This document shows, in pieces, positions 27,044 through 36,196 of a stretch of DNA of 64,000 nucleotides (positions within the stretch are counted from its first letter, which is position 1; each line of letters opens with the position of its first letter). The stretch is taken from the NCBI GenBank assembly GCA_028281495.1, contig JANQJU010000044.1, positions 62,001-126,000 on the forward strand, written 5' to 3'. Source of the stretch: SAR324 cluster bacterium. GTDB taxonomy: Bacteria > SAR324 > NAC60-12. The position numbers and the translations under genes were made by a program. A model generated the notes under the pieces. That model was given only the letters and a program-made list of their open reading frames with translations, did no database searches and was not told the origin of the DNA.

Positions 27044-27119
27044 ATGGAAGCTCACTCTGCCTTTTTGGCAGACGCTTTAATATGGAAGCTCACTCTGCCT
27101 TTTTGGCAGACGCTTTAAT
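27044..27119. repeat. Perfect 38-bp tandem duplication including the aspS 3' end
   Basis: 27044-27081 and 27082-27119 are identical. The right copy contains the last nine codons of aspS and its stop; the left copy is an extra gene end in the spacer. Each contains TCTGCC-N5-GGCAGA, a six-base stem that could act at the mRNA 3' end. Confidence 0.95.
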
Positions 27120-28877
27120 ACGGAGGTGCAATTCGTCTAGTTGGTTAGAATCGACTTCGGAAGGAGCTTCCGTGAGGAGACATGACGCTTTTTGGGTCTT
27201 AGGAAACGCAATCACATCACGGATGGATTCTGTGTTGACCAAAAACATCATAAGCCGATCAAATCCCATCGCGATTCCTCCATGAGGGGGAGCACCATAA
27301 GACAAGGCATCCAGTAAAAAACCAAAACGCGCCCGTGCTTCTTCTGGACTGATATTGAGCAGTTCGAACACTTTAGACTGAATGTCAGGTCGGTGAATAC
27401 GGATGCTACCCCCACCGATTTCTTGTCCGTTCAGCACAACATCATAGGCTTGCGAACGAATTTTCGAGGGATCGCCATCGAGATGCTCCTCCAAGTCTTC
27501 CAAATTGGGCATTGTGAACGGATGATGAATGGAGACATATCGCTTGGACTCGGCATCGTACTCGAATAGTGGGAAGTCATAGATCCATACAAATTGATAG
27601 TCATCCTCTTTCACCCATTGTTTGCGACGGGCCACTTCCTTGCGGAGATTGCCTAAGGAATCTGCCACTACTTTGGGAGTGTCCGCACAGAACAGAGCCA
27701 AATCCCCCACTTTCATGCCCAGGCGTTCTTCCACAGCCTGTTTGTGTTCGTCAGAAAAGAACTTCGCAATTGGAGACTGCCAACCATTTTCGTTCCGCTT
27801 GACCCAAGCCATGCCTTTGGCTCCATAAATTCCCACAAAATCGGTCAGGTCATCGAGTTCTTTTCGAGAAAAATCAGAACCGCCCGGCACACAAATCGCT
27901 TTCACCAAGCCCCCTTTTTTGGCAACCTCCGCAAAAACCTTGAGACCACATTCTTGCGCGATGTCAGTGAGATTCACCAATTTCAATCCAAAACGAAGAT
28001 CAGGGGCATCCGAACCGTAGTCTTCCATTGACGTTTGATAGTCCATGCGGGGGAATGGGGTGGTGATTTCGACACCAGCCACTTCTCGGAACAGCAAGCT
28101 CAGCATGCCTTCGATCAATTCGTAGATTTGCTCTGGCTCCACGAAGCTCATTTCCAAGTCGATCTGCGTGAATTCCGGTTGGCGATTGAACCGAAGATCT
28201 TCATCGCGGAAACAACGAGCAATTTGCATATAGCGGTCGTAGCCACTGCACATGAGCATCTGCTTGAACAACTGGGGAGACTGAGGCAAAGCATAAAACT
28301 GCCCCGGATTCACACGGGATGGCACCAAATAGTCGCGTGCTCCTTCGGGTGTGGATTTGGTGAGAATGGGAGTTTCCACTTCGAAAAAACGATGCGCATA
28401 GAAATAATTCCGTGTCAGATGCAAAGTGTGCGAACGCATCATCATGTTCTTTTGCATGGCTGGGCGCCGAAGATCCACGTAGCGGTGTTTCAGGCGAATT
28501 TTTTCATCCACATTGATCCGTTCGTCCAAAGCAAATGGAGCGGGCTGGGAAACATTCAGAATGTCTAGTTTATCCACCAACACCTCAATCTCACCGGTGG
28601 GCAGCTTGGGATTCACATTGCCTTCGATACGATGAGCCACTTTGCCTTGCACGGCAATCACGTATTCGTTGCGAATTGCATCACCTTCCTCGTGAGCGGT
28701 TGGGCTGATTTCTTTTTTGAATACGACTTGAGTGATGCCGGTATAGTCGCGCAGATCCACAAAAATCACGCCACCATGATCTCGACGGGTTTGGCACCAT
28801 CCCATTAAAATAACGTCTTGGTCTATATCGGTTGCTCTCAAATCTCCACAATAATGGGTCCGAAACGGTTGGGTCAT
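27090..28877 (-). CDS. aspS: Aspartate--tRNA ligase
   Basis: A 595-residue class II synthetase of the long bacterial type. An N-terminal OB fold (GWCQTRRDHGGVIFVDLRDYTG), class II motif 1 region (FFEVETPILTKSTPEGARDYLVP cut across the active site), motif 2 (ARCFRDEDLRFNRQPEFTQIDLE, positions about 215-240), a GAD insertion domain and motif 3 (PPHGGIAMGFDRLMM) are all present. It charges tRNA-Asp in the cytoplasm. The start at 28877 follows GAAAGGTG; a 33-codon extension is not conserved-looking. It is downstream of glyA by 80 bases, probably in one transcript. Confidence 0.96.
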   Translation of the reverse strand: MTQPFRTHYCGDLRATDIDQDVILMGWCQTRRDHGGVIFVDLRDYTGITQVVFKKEISPTAHEEGDAIRNEYVIAVQGKVAHRIEGNVNPKLPTGEIEVLVDKLDILNVSQPAPFALDERINVDEKIRLKHRYVDLRRPAMQKNMMMRSHTLHLTRNYFYAHRFFEVETPILTKSTPEGARDYLVPSRVNPGQFYALPQSPQLFKQMLMCSGYDRYMQIARCFRDEDLRFNRQPEFTQIDLEMSFVEPEQIYELIEGMLSLLFREVAGVEITTPFPRMDYQTSMEDYGSDAPDLRFGLKLVNLTDIAQECGLKVFAEVAKKGGLVKAICVPGGSDFSRKELDDLTDFVGIYGAKGMAWVKRNENGWQSPIAKFFSDEHKQAVEERLGMKVGDLALFCADTPKVVADSLGNLRKEVARRKQWVKEDDYQFVWIYDFPLFEYDAESKRYVSIHHPFTMPNLEDLEEHLDGDPSKIRSQAYDVVLNGQEIGGGSIRIHRPDIQSKVFELLNISPEEARARFGFLLDALSYGAPPHGGIAMGFDRLMMFLVNTESIRDVIAFPKTQKASCLLTEAPSEVDSNQLDELHLRIKASAKKAE

Positions 28878-28957
28878 AACACCTTTCTTTTCATAATCAA
28901 TCAATTGGGTAACACACGATCCACAGGGGACAACATTGAAAGGGACTGTGGGGGCCA

Positions 28958-30490
28958 TCAGTCCGTTTGATAACATTCCATCAACAAGTCTAAATCGAGT
29001 TCGGGATATAGCGGAAACTGAGACAACACATCGTTCACACGCTGCATCGCTTGTTGCTGAATATCATCACTTAACAGGTACTTGGCTTTACTGAAGTTCC
29101 CTGCATTTTTACCCGTTTCGATTTTTTTGCGAGACGTGTTGCTCAATACCAATTTGATGATACTGGCAATCTCTTTCATCTCTTCTGGCCCCATCCCTAG
29201 TGTGGTCACAGCGGCCGTTCCGATACGGATACCGCTGGTATACCAGGGACCATTGGCATCGAAGGGTAAGGAATTGCGATTCAATGTGAATCCACAAGAT
29301 CGCACTGCCGACTCGGCTTGACGGCCCGTCAGGCCAAAGTGTTTTTCTACGTCAACTAAGAACAGGTGGTTGTCAGTTCCTCCGGTAAGTACGGGTGCCT
29401 CTTCAGCAGCAAAGCCTTCAGCCAACGCAGATGCATTTTTTACGATGTTATGGGCATACTCTTGAAAAGAAGGCTGAAGTGCTTCTTTGAACGCCACCGC
29501 TTTGGCAGCCATCGCGTGTGGCAAGGGGCCGCCTAAAACTTCAGGACACCCTTTATCTACATATTCAGCCAATTCTTTCTCACACAACACGATACCACCG
29601 CGTGGTCCACGCAACGTTTTGTGAGTTGTAGAAGTGACAATATGAGCTGCTGCCACCGGATTGTAGTCTCCTTCAAATACCTTGCCTGCCACAAGTCCGG
29701 CAAAATGAGCCATATCCACCATCAAGACAGCCCCAATCTCATCTGCAATTTCGCGCAGTTTCGCAAAATTGATTTTGCGAGAATAGGCACTATAACCGGC
29801 CAACAACACCAGCGGCTTAATTTCATGCGCTTGACGGCGGATTTCATCCAAGTCCAACAGATTGGTTTCACGATTGACGGTGTAGGAATAAAAATCCAAC
29901 ATCTGGCTGGAAAAGTTGTGGCGATAGCCGTGGGTGAGATGCCCCCCTGAATAATAATCCAAGCCAAGCACCCGTTGATTGTGAACGGTTTCTCGAACTT
30001 TTTGCCAATCTTCTCGTGATAGCTTGGCAGGGTTGGTTTCTCCCAACTTTTCCAGCTCCTTGGTTTGCACCTTGGCAGCTAAAATCGAAATGAAAGCCAC
30101 CAGGTTCGCGTCCGCTCCCGAATGGGGTTGCACATAGGCATGATCCGCTCCAAACAACTCACAAGCCAACCGGCAGGCTTCGGCTTCAATTTTATCGACG
30201 TTGTCGCAGCCAGCATAAAACCGTTTGCCCGGAAAGCCTTCCGCGTATTTATCGGTCAATAAATTGCCATGAGCGAGCTGCACCGGCAGCGAAGAATAGT
30301 TTTCGCTCGCGATCAGCTTCAAATTCCGGCGTTGGTCTCGCAATTCCCGGACAATGGATTGCGCAATCGAAGGGCTGACGGTGCTCACTTGATCCAAGGA
30401 AGCATAGTAGGCCACAGCAGCCGCGTTGATTTCGTTACTCGAATGTTGTTGCAGATATCGGTGCAAAGCCGAGTTGAGCGATGTTGCCAT
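28958..30490 (-). CDS. glyA: Serine hydroxymethyltransferase, long form
   Basis: A 510-residue PLP enzyme interconverting serine and glycine with tetrahydrofolate. LIASENYSSLPVQLAHGN near residue 60, the PLP lysine in STTHKTLRGPRGG and the C-terminal SGIRIGTAAVTTLGMG are intact. It is about 90 residues longer than the usual 415-420: it has an N-terminal extension and an insertion around KVQTKELEKLGETNPAKLSR. Similar long forms are known in chlamydiae and spirochaetes. The ATG at 30490 follows GAGGAC. It heads the run glyA-aspS. Confidence 0.95.
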   Translation of the reverse strand: MATSLNSALHRYLQQHSSNEINAAAVAYYASLDQVSTVSPSIAQSIVRELRDQRRNLKLIASENYSSLPVQLAHGNLLTDKYAEGFPGKRFYAGCDNVDKIEAEACRLACELFGADHAYVQPHSGADANLVAFISILAAKVQTKELEKLGETNPAKLSREDWQKVRETVHNQRVLGLDYYSGGHLTHGYRHNFSSQMLDFYSYTVNRETNLLDLDEIRRQAHEIKPLVLLAGYSAYSRKINFAKLREIADEIGAVLMVDMAHFAGLVAGKVFEGDYNPVAAAHIVTSTTHKTLRGPRGGIVLCEKELAEYVDKGCPEVLGGPLPHAMAAKAVAFKEALQPSFQEYAHNIVKNASALAEGFAAEEAPVLTGGTDNHLFLVDVEKHFGLTGRQAESAVRSCGFTLNRNSLPFDANGPWYTSGIRIGTAAVTTLGMGPEEMKEIASIIKLVLSNTSRKKIETGKNAGNFSKAKYLLSDDIQQQAMQRVNDVLSQFPLYPELDLDLLMECYQTD

Positions 30491-30588
30491 AGAGTCCTCA
30501 ATAGATTGAAAGTGATAGATTGGAGATGGGGCGGATGGGTGATGTGACGTTTGAAAAACCAAGAATTATATTCTGTTTTACAGCAAAA

Positions 30589-32802
30589 TCAATGTTCAGA
30601 CAAACGCCGATACTGGTCCCAAAAGGCTTCATTGGGATAAATGGGATTGTCGTGAGTTTGGAACTCCGAACGTAGACCTTTCACAAAATACATGTTCATC
30701 GGTCCTTTCCCTTTGATTTCGGTAGTTCCTCGCTGAATGCACTCAAAAAAAGCCGACACCAATTGGCAGGTGTCTTCAGAAATATTGATGTGTCCAGCCA
30801 ATCCATTACTTTCCATGCGACTCGCTGTATTGACAGTATCTCCCCAGATGTCATAGGCGAACTTATTCGATCCAATGACCCCAGCCATGACAGGCCCTGA
30901 ATGGATGCCAATGCGCAATTGCCAAGATTCTTCTTGAGTCAAACTGACACGATATTGCTGGATCATGTTTACGAACTTTTGAATCTCTAAAGCCGCCAAC
31001 ACACAATCGATAGCATGCGTGGAATTGGCTTGCGGCAAACCGCCTGCATACATGTAGCCGTCACCAATGGTTTTTAGCTTTTCGACCTTAAACACCTGCA
31101 TGGCACGGTCAAAATAATCGAAGTAGTTTTCCAATTCCTGAATCAATTCCTCGGGTGCCCATTGCTCGGCAATCCGGGTGAACCCGACAAAGTCTGTGAA
31201 TCCCACAGTCACGCTTTCATATAATTGAGGCTGACACACCCCTTTCACCATCAGTTCTTTGGCCACATCTTGCGGAAAAATTTTTTTCATCAAACGACGA
31301 TACCGTCGTTGTTCCATCTGAACCTTATGATGCCGCTTCTCTGCCAAGCTGGCTGTATGCACAAAATTCAGGTATAGCGGCAAAATGTCGATAGAGGCGG
31401 ATTTCGGAAGCCCCAACAATTCCATCACTAAAGCCCCTTTTTTGACATAGCGAGGCGCATTGTTTGCGAAATGAATCGACCTTTTGGATTGAATGACTTT
31501 GAGAATCTCCTGTTCCTTTTCCACTGACAATTCACGGTTGCAATCCAAGAGGGGAATCGCGCGTTCCCGGCACTTCCCCCAAAACTGAACCCGCACTCCA
31601 GCCACTTTCATTAAGTTTTGTTGCGCAAACAAGAGAATTGCCAAATCCCCCTCAGCCTTTCCCAGTTTGTCCATGAAGTAGACCAACTGGGCATACACCG
31701 CACTTTGTTCGATTTGTAGACGAAGGTGTTCTTCCAGATGGTTTCGTTGGCGGTATAAGGTCTTTTCTAACTTCATCAAACGCAGCCCTACGCGCAAACG
31801 TGCCTGCAACTCGGCACTATCGAAGGGTTTGGTCAGATAGTCATCCGCTCCTGCAGAAAAAGCTTGGAGCATCGCGTCTTTATCCTCACGAGCGGTCAGC
31901 ACACACACGTAGTGGTAGCGCTTTTCCATGTGCTGACGGATCAGACGACAAACTTCCAAGCCATCCATATAGGGCATTTTCCAATCCAAGATGACCATTT
32001 GGATATCATCATCTTGTTGCAGAGCTTCCCACGCCTCACGCCCGTCCTTTTTGACAAGCACCTCGTAACCTTCTTTCTCCAAGCTCTTGACAAGCACAGT
32101 TCGAGAAATGGGCTCATCCTCTGCTACTAAAATGCGAGGTTGGGTGGGTGGTGCTTGGATGGGTTCCGCTTCCACAGCGGGCGGCATGAGGTTGGCTCCT
32201 GTCGGCAACTTGTCCAAATCGACCGAGGAACGGAGTTCCTGAATTTCTAATAATAAGTCGTCATATTTTTGCTGGAGCGCGAAGTAGTCCTCACCGAGTT
32301 TTTCCAAAGATTCCGCCAGTCGTTTATTGATGGCCTCGGATGATTCAATCCGCTGATTGGCTAAAAACAGCTTCTTTGTGAGCATGATGGCCAATGCTTG
32401 GTAGAGGGCTGCTTTCAATTCACGAAGCTGGAGGTCATTTTCCTCATCCAAAAAATGCGTCGGCAGAATACACACCTGTGCCTGCGTTTGAGCGATCACT
32501 TCTATCGTCCTCTGCGCCTCAGACGCATTGCTTTCCCCAAACAGGTCGCCTCGTCGCCGCAAACTGAGTACGAGTTTGCCTTGAGACATCACATCCACGA
32601 CGCCCTTATAGAGGAAAAAAATTTGTTCCCTCGAACCTACCGCTTTCAGTATCACCTCTCCTGGTTCATAATGACGTGCTTGAAAAAGGCTAGCCAATCT
32701 TTCTAATTGAGTCGAACTCAAATGCTGGAAAAATCGGGAAGACGATAAAAATTCGATCAAATCATTGGATTGGAGCCATTGAGAGGCTGTCGTCGTGTCC
32801 AT
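30589..32802 (-). CDS. Class III adenylate/guanylate cyclase with cNMP-binding and receiver domains
   Basis: A 737-residue soluble protein. It starts with a cyclic-nucleotide-binding-like domain (about 20-130, EPGEVILKAVGSREQIFFLYKG split at the cassette), then a coiled coil (about 150-195), a receiver with Asp273 in MVILDWKMPYMDG, a middle region of unknown fold (about 350-500) and a class III cyclase domain (about 510-700). The cyclase has metal-binding Asp537 in FTDFVGFT, Lys in LKTIGDGYMY and Asp/Thr in YDIWGDTVN. The Lys plus Asp/Thr pattern favours ATP, so cAMP is the likely product. It is divergent from the LSm-like operon. Confidence 0.92.
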   Translation of the reverse strand: MDTTTASQWLQSNDLIEFLSSSRFFQHLSSTQLERLASLFQARHYEPGEVILKAVGSREQIFFLYKGVVDVMSQGKLVLSLRRRGDLFGESNASEAQRTIEVIAQTQAQVCILPTHFLDEENDLQLRELKAALYQALAIMLTKKLFLANQRIESSEAINKRLAESLEKLGEDYFALQQKYDDLLLEIQELRSSVDLDKLPTGANLMPPAVEAEPIQAPPTQPRILVAEDEPISRTVLVKSLEKEGYEVLVKKDGREAWEALQQDDDIQMVILDWKMPYMDGLEVCRLIRQHMEKRYHYVCVLTAREDKDAMLQAFSAGADDYLTKPFDSAELQARLRVGLRLMKLEKTLYRQRNHLEEHLRLQIEQSAVYAQLVYFMDKLGKAEGDLAILLFAQQNLMKVAGVRVQFWGKCRERAIPLLDCNRELSVEKEQEILKVIQSKRSIHFANNAPRYVKKGALVMELLGLPKSASIDILPLYLNFVHTASLAEKRHHKVQMEQRRYRRLMKKIFPQDVAKELMVKGVCQPQLYESVTVGFTDFVGFTRIAEQWAPEELIQELENYFDYFDRAMQVFKVEKLKTIGDGYMYAGGLPQANSTHAIDCVLAALEIQKFVNMIQQYRVSLTQEESWQLRIGIHSGPVMAGVIGSNKFAYDIWGDTVNTASRMESNGLAGHINISEDTCQLVSAFFECIQRGTTEIKGKGPMNMYFVKGLRSEFQTHDNPIYPNEAFWDQYRRLSEH

Positions 32803-32994
32803 AAGAAAGGTTGGAGTTATGTGGATGGTTATGCTGAACCTTGCTAGAAAGTTATTAGTCTTCGTATCACTTTTTCTAAGGGTTTTCTACGTCTATGATC
32901 GCTTTTCTAGTGCTCAATTTTTTCGTAATTTAGTAAAGAAAGAAACCCCTGTCGGATCCCCTGGTTCACACAATTACTTTTATGGAGGTCAACT

Positions 32995-33378
32995 ATGAAC
33001 GATGAAATTTTAGGCAACAGCCCCGCGGATACAGACCGTGACCGTGCCATGATGGATCGATTAAAAAAAGCGGCGATCAAGGAAAAAACGGCATCAACAA
33101 ATCCAAGTGATGAGGATGTCACTGGGAGCAAACAACATGCGCTCCTGGAACGCTTGAAGCGCCAACGCTTGATTTTACAGGGCCGAGACAAACGCGTCTT
33201 CGAAGGAGACTTTTTGGATATCTACAACGATTTTTTCATTCTCAGTAACGTGGTCATTACCGGGGAACGTCATATTGCCCGCCCAGCCTGGGCCTTAGTA
33301 GATCGCAAAACCATTTCACATATCCATCCCATCTGCGAAGTCGAAACGATTGAAGACCGAGAGGAGGAACACCCATGA
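32995..33378 (+). CDS. Small protein with a possible LSm/Hfq-like barrel
   Basis: A 127-residue hydrophilic protein. The first 60 residues are charged and look disordered. From about residue 58 the sequence RLILQGRDKRVFEGDFLD and NDFFILSNVV follows the Sm1 pattern (G-R, then G-x-F/L, then hydrophobic), and ALVDRKTISHI resembles Sm2 (h-R-G-x-x-V-x-x-I). This could be an RNA- or peptide-binding beta barrel; the assignment is by eye. GGAGG precedes the ATG. Its last four bases overlap the start of the PDZ lipoprotein gene (ATGA), so they are cotranslated. Confidence 0.75.
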   Translation: MNDEILGNSPADTDRDRAMMDRLKKAAIKEKTASTNPSDEDVTGSKQHALLERLKRQRLILQGRDKRVFEGDFLDIYNDFFILSNVVITGERHIARPAWALVDRKTISHIHPICEVETIEDREEEHP

Positions 33379-36074
33379 GACGACGCTCATTAAGGCAATA
33401 CACCGGGATCAATTCGAAGGCATTGTGGAGCCTCCTGGGGGCATTCGTATTCCTCCTGGCATCCTGCAAAGTCGAAGGTCCAACCACTCAGGTTGCCTCT
33501 CAAAGCAGCTCTTCGGAACAACAAGAAGGCCCCTCCTCACCCACTCCCCCTCAGGCCCAAGTATCAACTCAAGCTCCAGCCACAGCATCGGCTACGGCAT
33601 CGGATCCAGAAACCTCATTGGATCGAAAACGAGCTCGTGCGTTTTTAGGCATTTCTTTCCGAGCAGAAACCAAACTGGAAATCAAAGGCACCGACACCCC
33701 TCTCAAGGCAGTAGAGATCCTCCGAGTCGTCCCGGGAACGGCAGCACAACGAGCTGGCTTAAAAATCGGAGATTTGATTTTGGAATACGACTCCAATCAC
33801 TTCAATGACACACCTGATGACAAGATTAATGAAACCTTCCGCAACTACATTCGCGAAGATAAAAAAATTGGCGACCCCTTTCATTTGAAATTGTTTCGAT
33901 CCGAACTCACGGTTTCCGGACTTCGTGGACAAGAGCCCTTTGCCCCAGAACCCTTTGACGAAGACACACTCAGTGAATGGATCCAAACCCAAAAAATCGA
34001 CGAAACACTCGAACTCAAAATCCATAAAAAGCCGATCAATTTGGAAGTGACCGCTCGGTTGGGACAATGGCTCCATCGCCGGACCACGCCACCACCTTCC
34101 AATGCAGAGCTATTTCCCGAGTATGAAAACTACTCCGACACCTGGCTCGACGTTTCGAATGCTCTGATCCAACACTTTGATATCATCGAACCGTATAACG
34201 ACCTGATGGAACGCTATTCCGATGACGAGTGGTGGGACGATGGCCACAAACTGAAGCATTTCCGCTATGTGCATCGCGACCCGTTCAAACTTCCCAAAAT
34301 GGCCGATGACATCACCCAGCGTTTTCTCAACTCCGTTGCTGGTGCTTCCGGTTCCCCTTCATCTTCTGAAGCTTCAACGGCTTCAATTTCCAGCAACTCG
34401 CCTAAAAATTTTCGGCAGGTCATCACCCACATGGCGAGCCTATTGGATGTCCCTATGAGTGGTTATCCTCCTCACATTTCAGTCCCCCCCCAATCCCGTA
34501 ACGTAGAAGACCATATTCGTTATATTTTGGAAGTGGTCCAAGCCGCCCGTGTGTGGCGCGAGAAAGCATTCTTTGATTTTTCTGCAAAGGAGATGGAATT
34601 TTTATATGCTCAAATCCCCGCCATCGTTGAAAAATTTGCAGACCACTACTATCTGGATGTGAACACCACCTCCGAAGTGTTTGCGGAATATGAAGAAGCC
34701 ATTCAGATGGCCCAACGTGTCGACTATGGAGCATTGCTGGCCTCCTCGCGCGCTTTGAGTCAACTGACCCAAGAACGCTGGTTGCAGTCTTTGGAAGCCG
34801 CCCTACGCCAGCATGAGTGGAAGCCTGAAGACAACCAACACCCGGGCGGCACCAATGGAGAGATCTTGCTCGCCCGCGAAACGGAGCTGGGTTGGATTGT
34901 TATCGGTGGGGAGGACTGGACCCAATATGAAAAAGACTTTGCAATTGTAATCGATTTGGGAGGGGATGATTTTTATACCAACAACAGCGGGGCCGCTCGC
35001 AATGCAGAGATTCCGGTTGCCGTTGTGATTGATCTCGCCGGAGACGATCATTACTCTTCCACGATTCCCGTATCGCAAGGCAGTGGCTTGCTGGGAACGG
35101 GGCTTTTAATCGACCGTCAAGGCAATGATGTCTACACGGGCACCCAAGCAGCTCAAGGGGTGGGAGTGATGGGCATTGGCTTGTTGATCGATTTTGCCGG
35201 ACGAGACCGATACGACGGACAAGAAATCAACCAAGGATTTGGCATATGGGGGAGTGGATTGCTCGCAGATTTGGGAGGCGATGACTTGTACAACTCTCAT
35301 TATTTCGCTCAAGGGGTGGGTGCTCCGAAAGGTCTCGGTCTGTTGCTCGATACCACAGGCGACGACGAATATTATGCGACCGGTTTGAGAGCCAGCACTT
35401 ACAGCGTCCCTGGCATTTTCAAGGGGTCTTCCCAAGGGTTTGGGATTGGTTTCCGAGAATATGCTTCCGGTGGGATTGGTATTTTGCTGGATGCGCAAGG
35501 CAAAGACCATTTCCGTGCAGGAAACTTTTCTCAAGGGGGTGGGTACTTCTTTGGCCTGGGTATCTTGAAAAACGGAGGCTCGGAAAATGACATCTATTTT
35601 GGCTCCCGTTATGCCCAGGGCTTTTCGGCGCACTCTGCCGCAGGCATCTTGCTCGATGATGGCGGCAATGATCGCTATGTGGGACGTGTTGGTGCGTTTC
35701 AAGCTGCGGCTTGGGATTTGGGCAGCGCAATGCTGATCGATAAAGGGGGAGATGACGTGTACGATCCCTCAGGCAAATCCTTTGCCCAGGGTGCCGCAGC
35801 AAATAACGGTTTCTCTTTGTTTTGGGATCTGGGAGGCTCCGACACGTATCTACTGAACCCTGCCCCCATCACCAAAGCCAATGCCAACAACTATCATGGA
35901 GGCTACAGCCTGAGCATCTTTCTCGACAATGGCGGAGAAACCGATCACTACCCTCCCGCCCAAGATTTCAACAACCAAATCGCAGCAGATGGAGAATGGG
36001 CCTTGTTTCTCGACCTCGATAAAGACATACGCCACGGCTGGTCGCTCCAATCTCTGGAACGGCTGATCCGCTAA
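33375..36074 (+). CDS. PDZ-domain lipoprotein with eleven G-x-D-x-Y/F repeats
   Basis: An 899-residue protein: lipobox FLLASC (Cys about residue 31), a Ser/Pro/Gln-rich linker to about residue 75, a PDZ domain (about 90-165, RVVPGTAAQRAGLKIGDLI), a helical middle (about 190-490), and a C-terminal array from about residue 520 to 830. The array repeats about every 24 residues as h-h-D-x-x-G-x-D-x-Y, with QG-x-G-x-x-G-x-GLL between motifs: GGDDFY, AGDDHY, QGNDVY, AGRDRY, GGDDLY, TGDDEY, QGKDHF, ENDIY, GGNDRY, GGDDVY, GGSDTY. The motif resembles half of an RTX calcium site. It is probably an envelope scaffold. It is coupled to the LSm-like gene. Confidence 0.85.
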   Translation: MRRRSLRQYTGINSKALWSLLGAFVFLLASCKVEGPTTQVASQSSSSEQQEGPSSPTPPQAQVSTQAPATASATASDPETSLDRKRARAFLGISFRAETKLEIKGTDTPLKAVEILRVVPGTAAQRAGLKIGDLILEYDSNHFNDTPDDKINETFRNYIREDKKIGDPFHLKLFRSELTVSGLRGQEPFAPEPFDEDTLSEWIQTQKIDETLELKIHKKPINLEVTARLGQWLHRRTTPPPSNAELFPEYENYSDTWLDVSNALIQHFDIIEPYNDLMERYSDDEWWDDGHKLKHFRYVHRDPFKLPKMADDITQRFLNSVAGASGSPSSSEASTASISSNSPKNFRQVITHMASLLDVPMSGYPPHISVPPQSRNVEDHIRYILEVVQAARVWREKAFFDFSAKEMEFLYAQIPAIVEKFADHYYLDVNTTSEVFAEYEEAIQMAQRVDYGALLASSRALSQLTQERWLQSLEAALRQHEWKPEDNQHPGGTNGEILLARETELGWIVIGGEDWTQYEKDFAIVIDLGGDDFYTNNSGAARNAEIPVAVVIDLAGDDHYSSTIPVSQGSGLLGTGLLIDRQGNDVYTGTQAAQGVGVMGIGLLIDFAGRDRYDGQEINQGFGIWGSGLLADLGGDDLYNSHYFAQGVGAPKGLGLLLDTTGDDEYYATGLRASTYSVPGIFKGSSQGFGIGFREYASGGIGILLDAQGKDHFRAGNFSQGGGYFFGLGILKNGGSENDIYFGSRYAQGFSAHSAAGILLDDGGNDRYVGRVGAFQAAAWDLGSAMLIDKGGDDVYDPSGKSFAQGAAANNGFSLFWDLGGSDTYLLNPAPITKANANNYHGGYSLSIFLDNGGETDHYPPAQDFNNQIAADGEWALFLDLDKDIRHGWSLQSLERLIR

Positions 36075-36175
36075 TTCACATAGATTCTAGAGTCACATAG
36101 ATTCTAGAATCACATGGATCCCAGAGTTACATGAATTCCAAAGTCACATGAGTCCCAAAGTCACATGAATCCCAG
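36074..36175. repeat. Six tandem copies of a 17-bp unit after the PDZ lipoprotein gene
   Basis: Six contiguous 17-bp units, consensus AGTCACATRRATYCYAR, start on the last base of the lipoprotein stop codon and run up to the convergent Rpn-like gene. Confidence 0.9.
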
Positions 36176-36196
36176 CATCAGATCTTATGCTGGGAT
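36169..36196 (-). terminator. Perfect 10-bp stem-loop at the end of the Rpn-like gene
   Basis: ATCCCAGCAT (36169-36178) and ATGCTGGGAT (36187-36196) form a perfect stem around an 8-base loop. It spans the last codons of the minus-strand gene and the last 17-bp repeat unit. There is no T-run in either direction; it could act bidirectionally on converging transcripts. Confidence 0.4.

Noticed and set aside
30491..30588. Riboswitch before glyA
   Set aside because: The leader is short and I could not fold a known glycine or THF aptamer in it.
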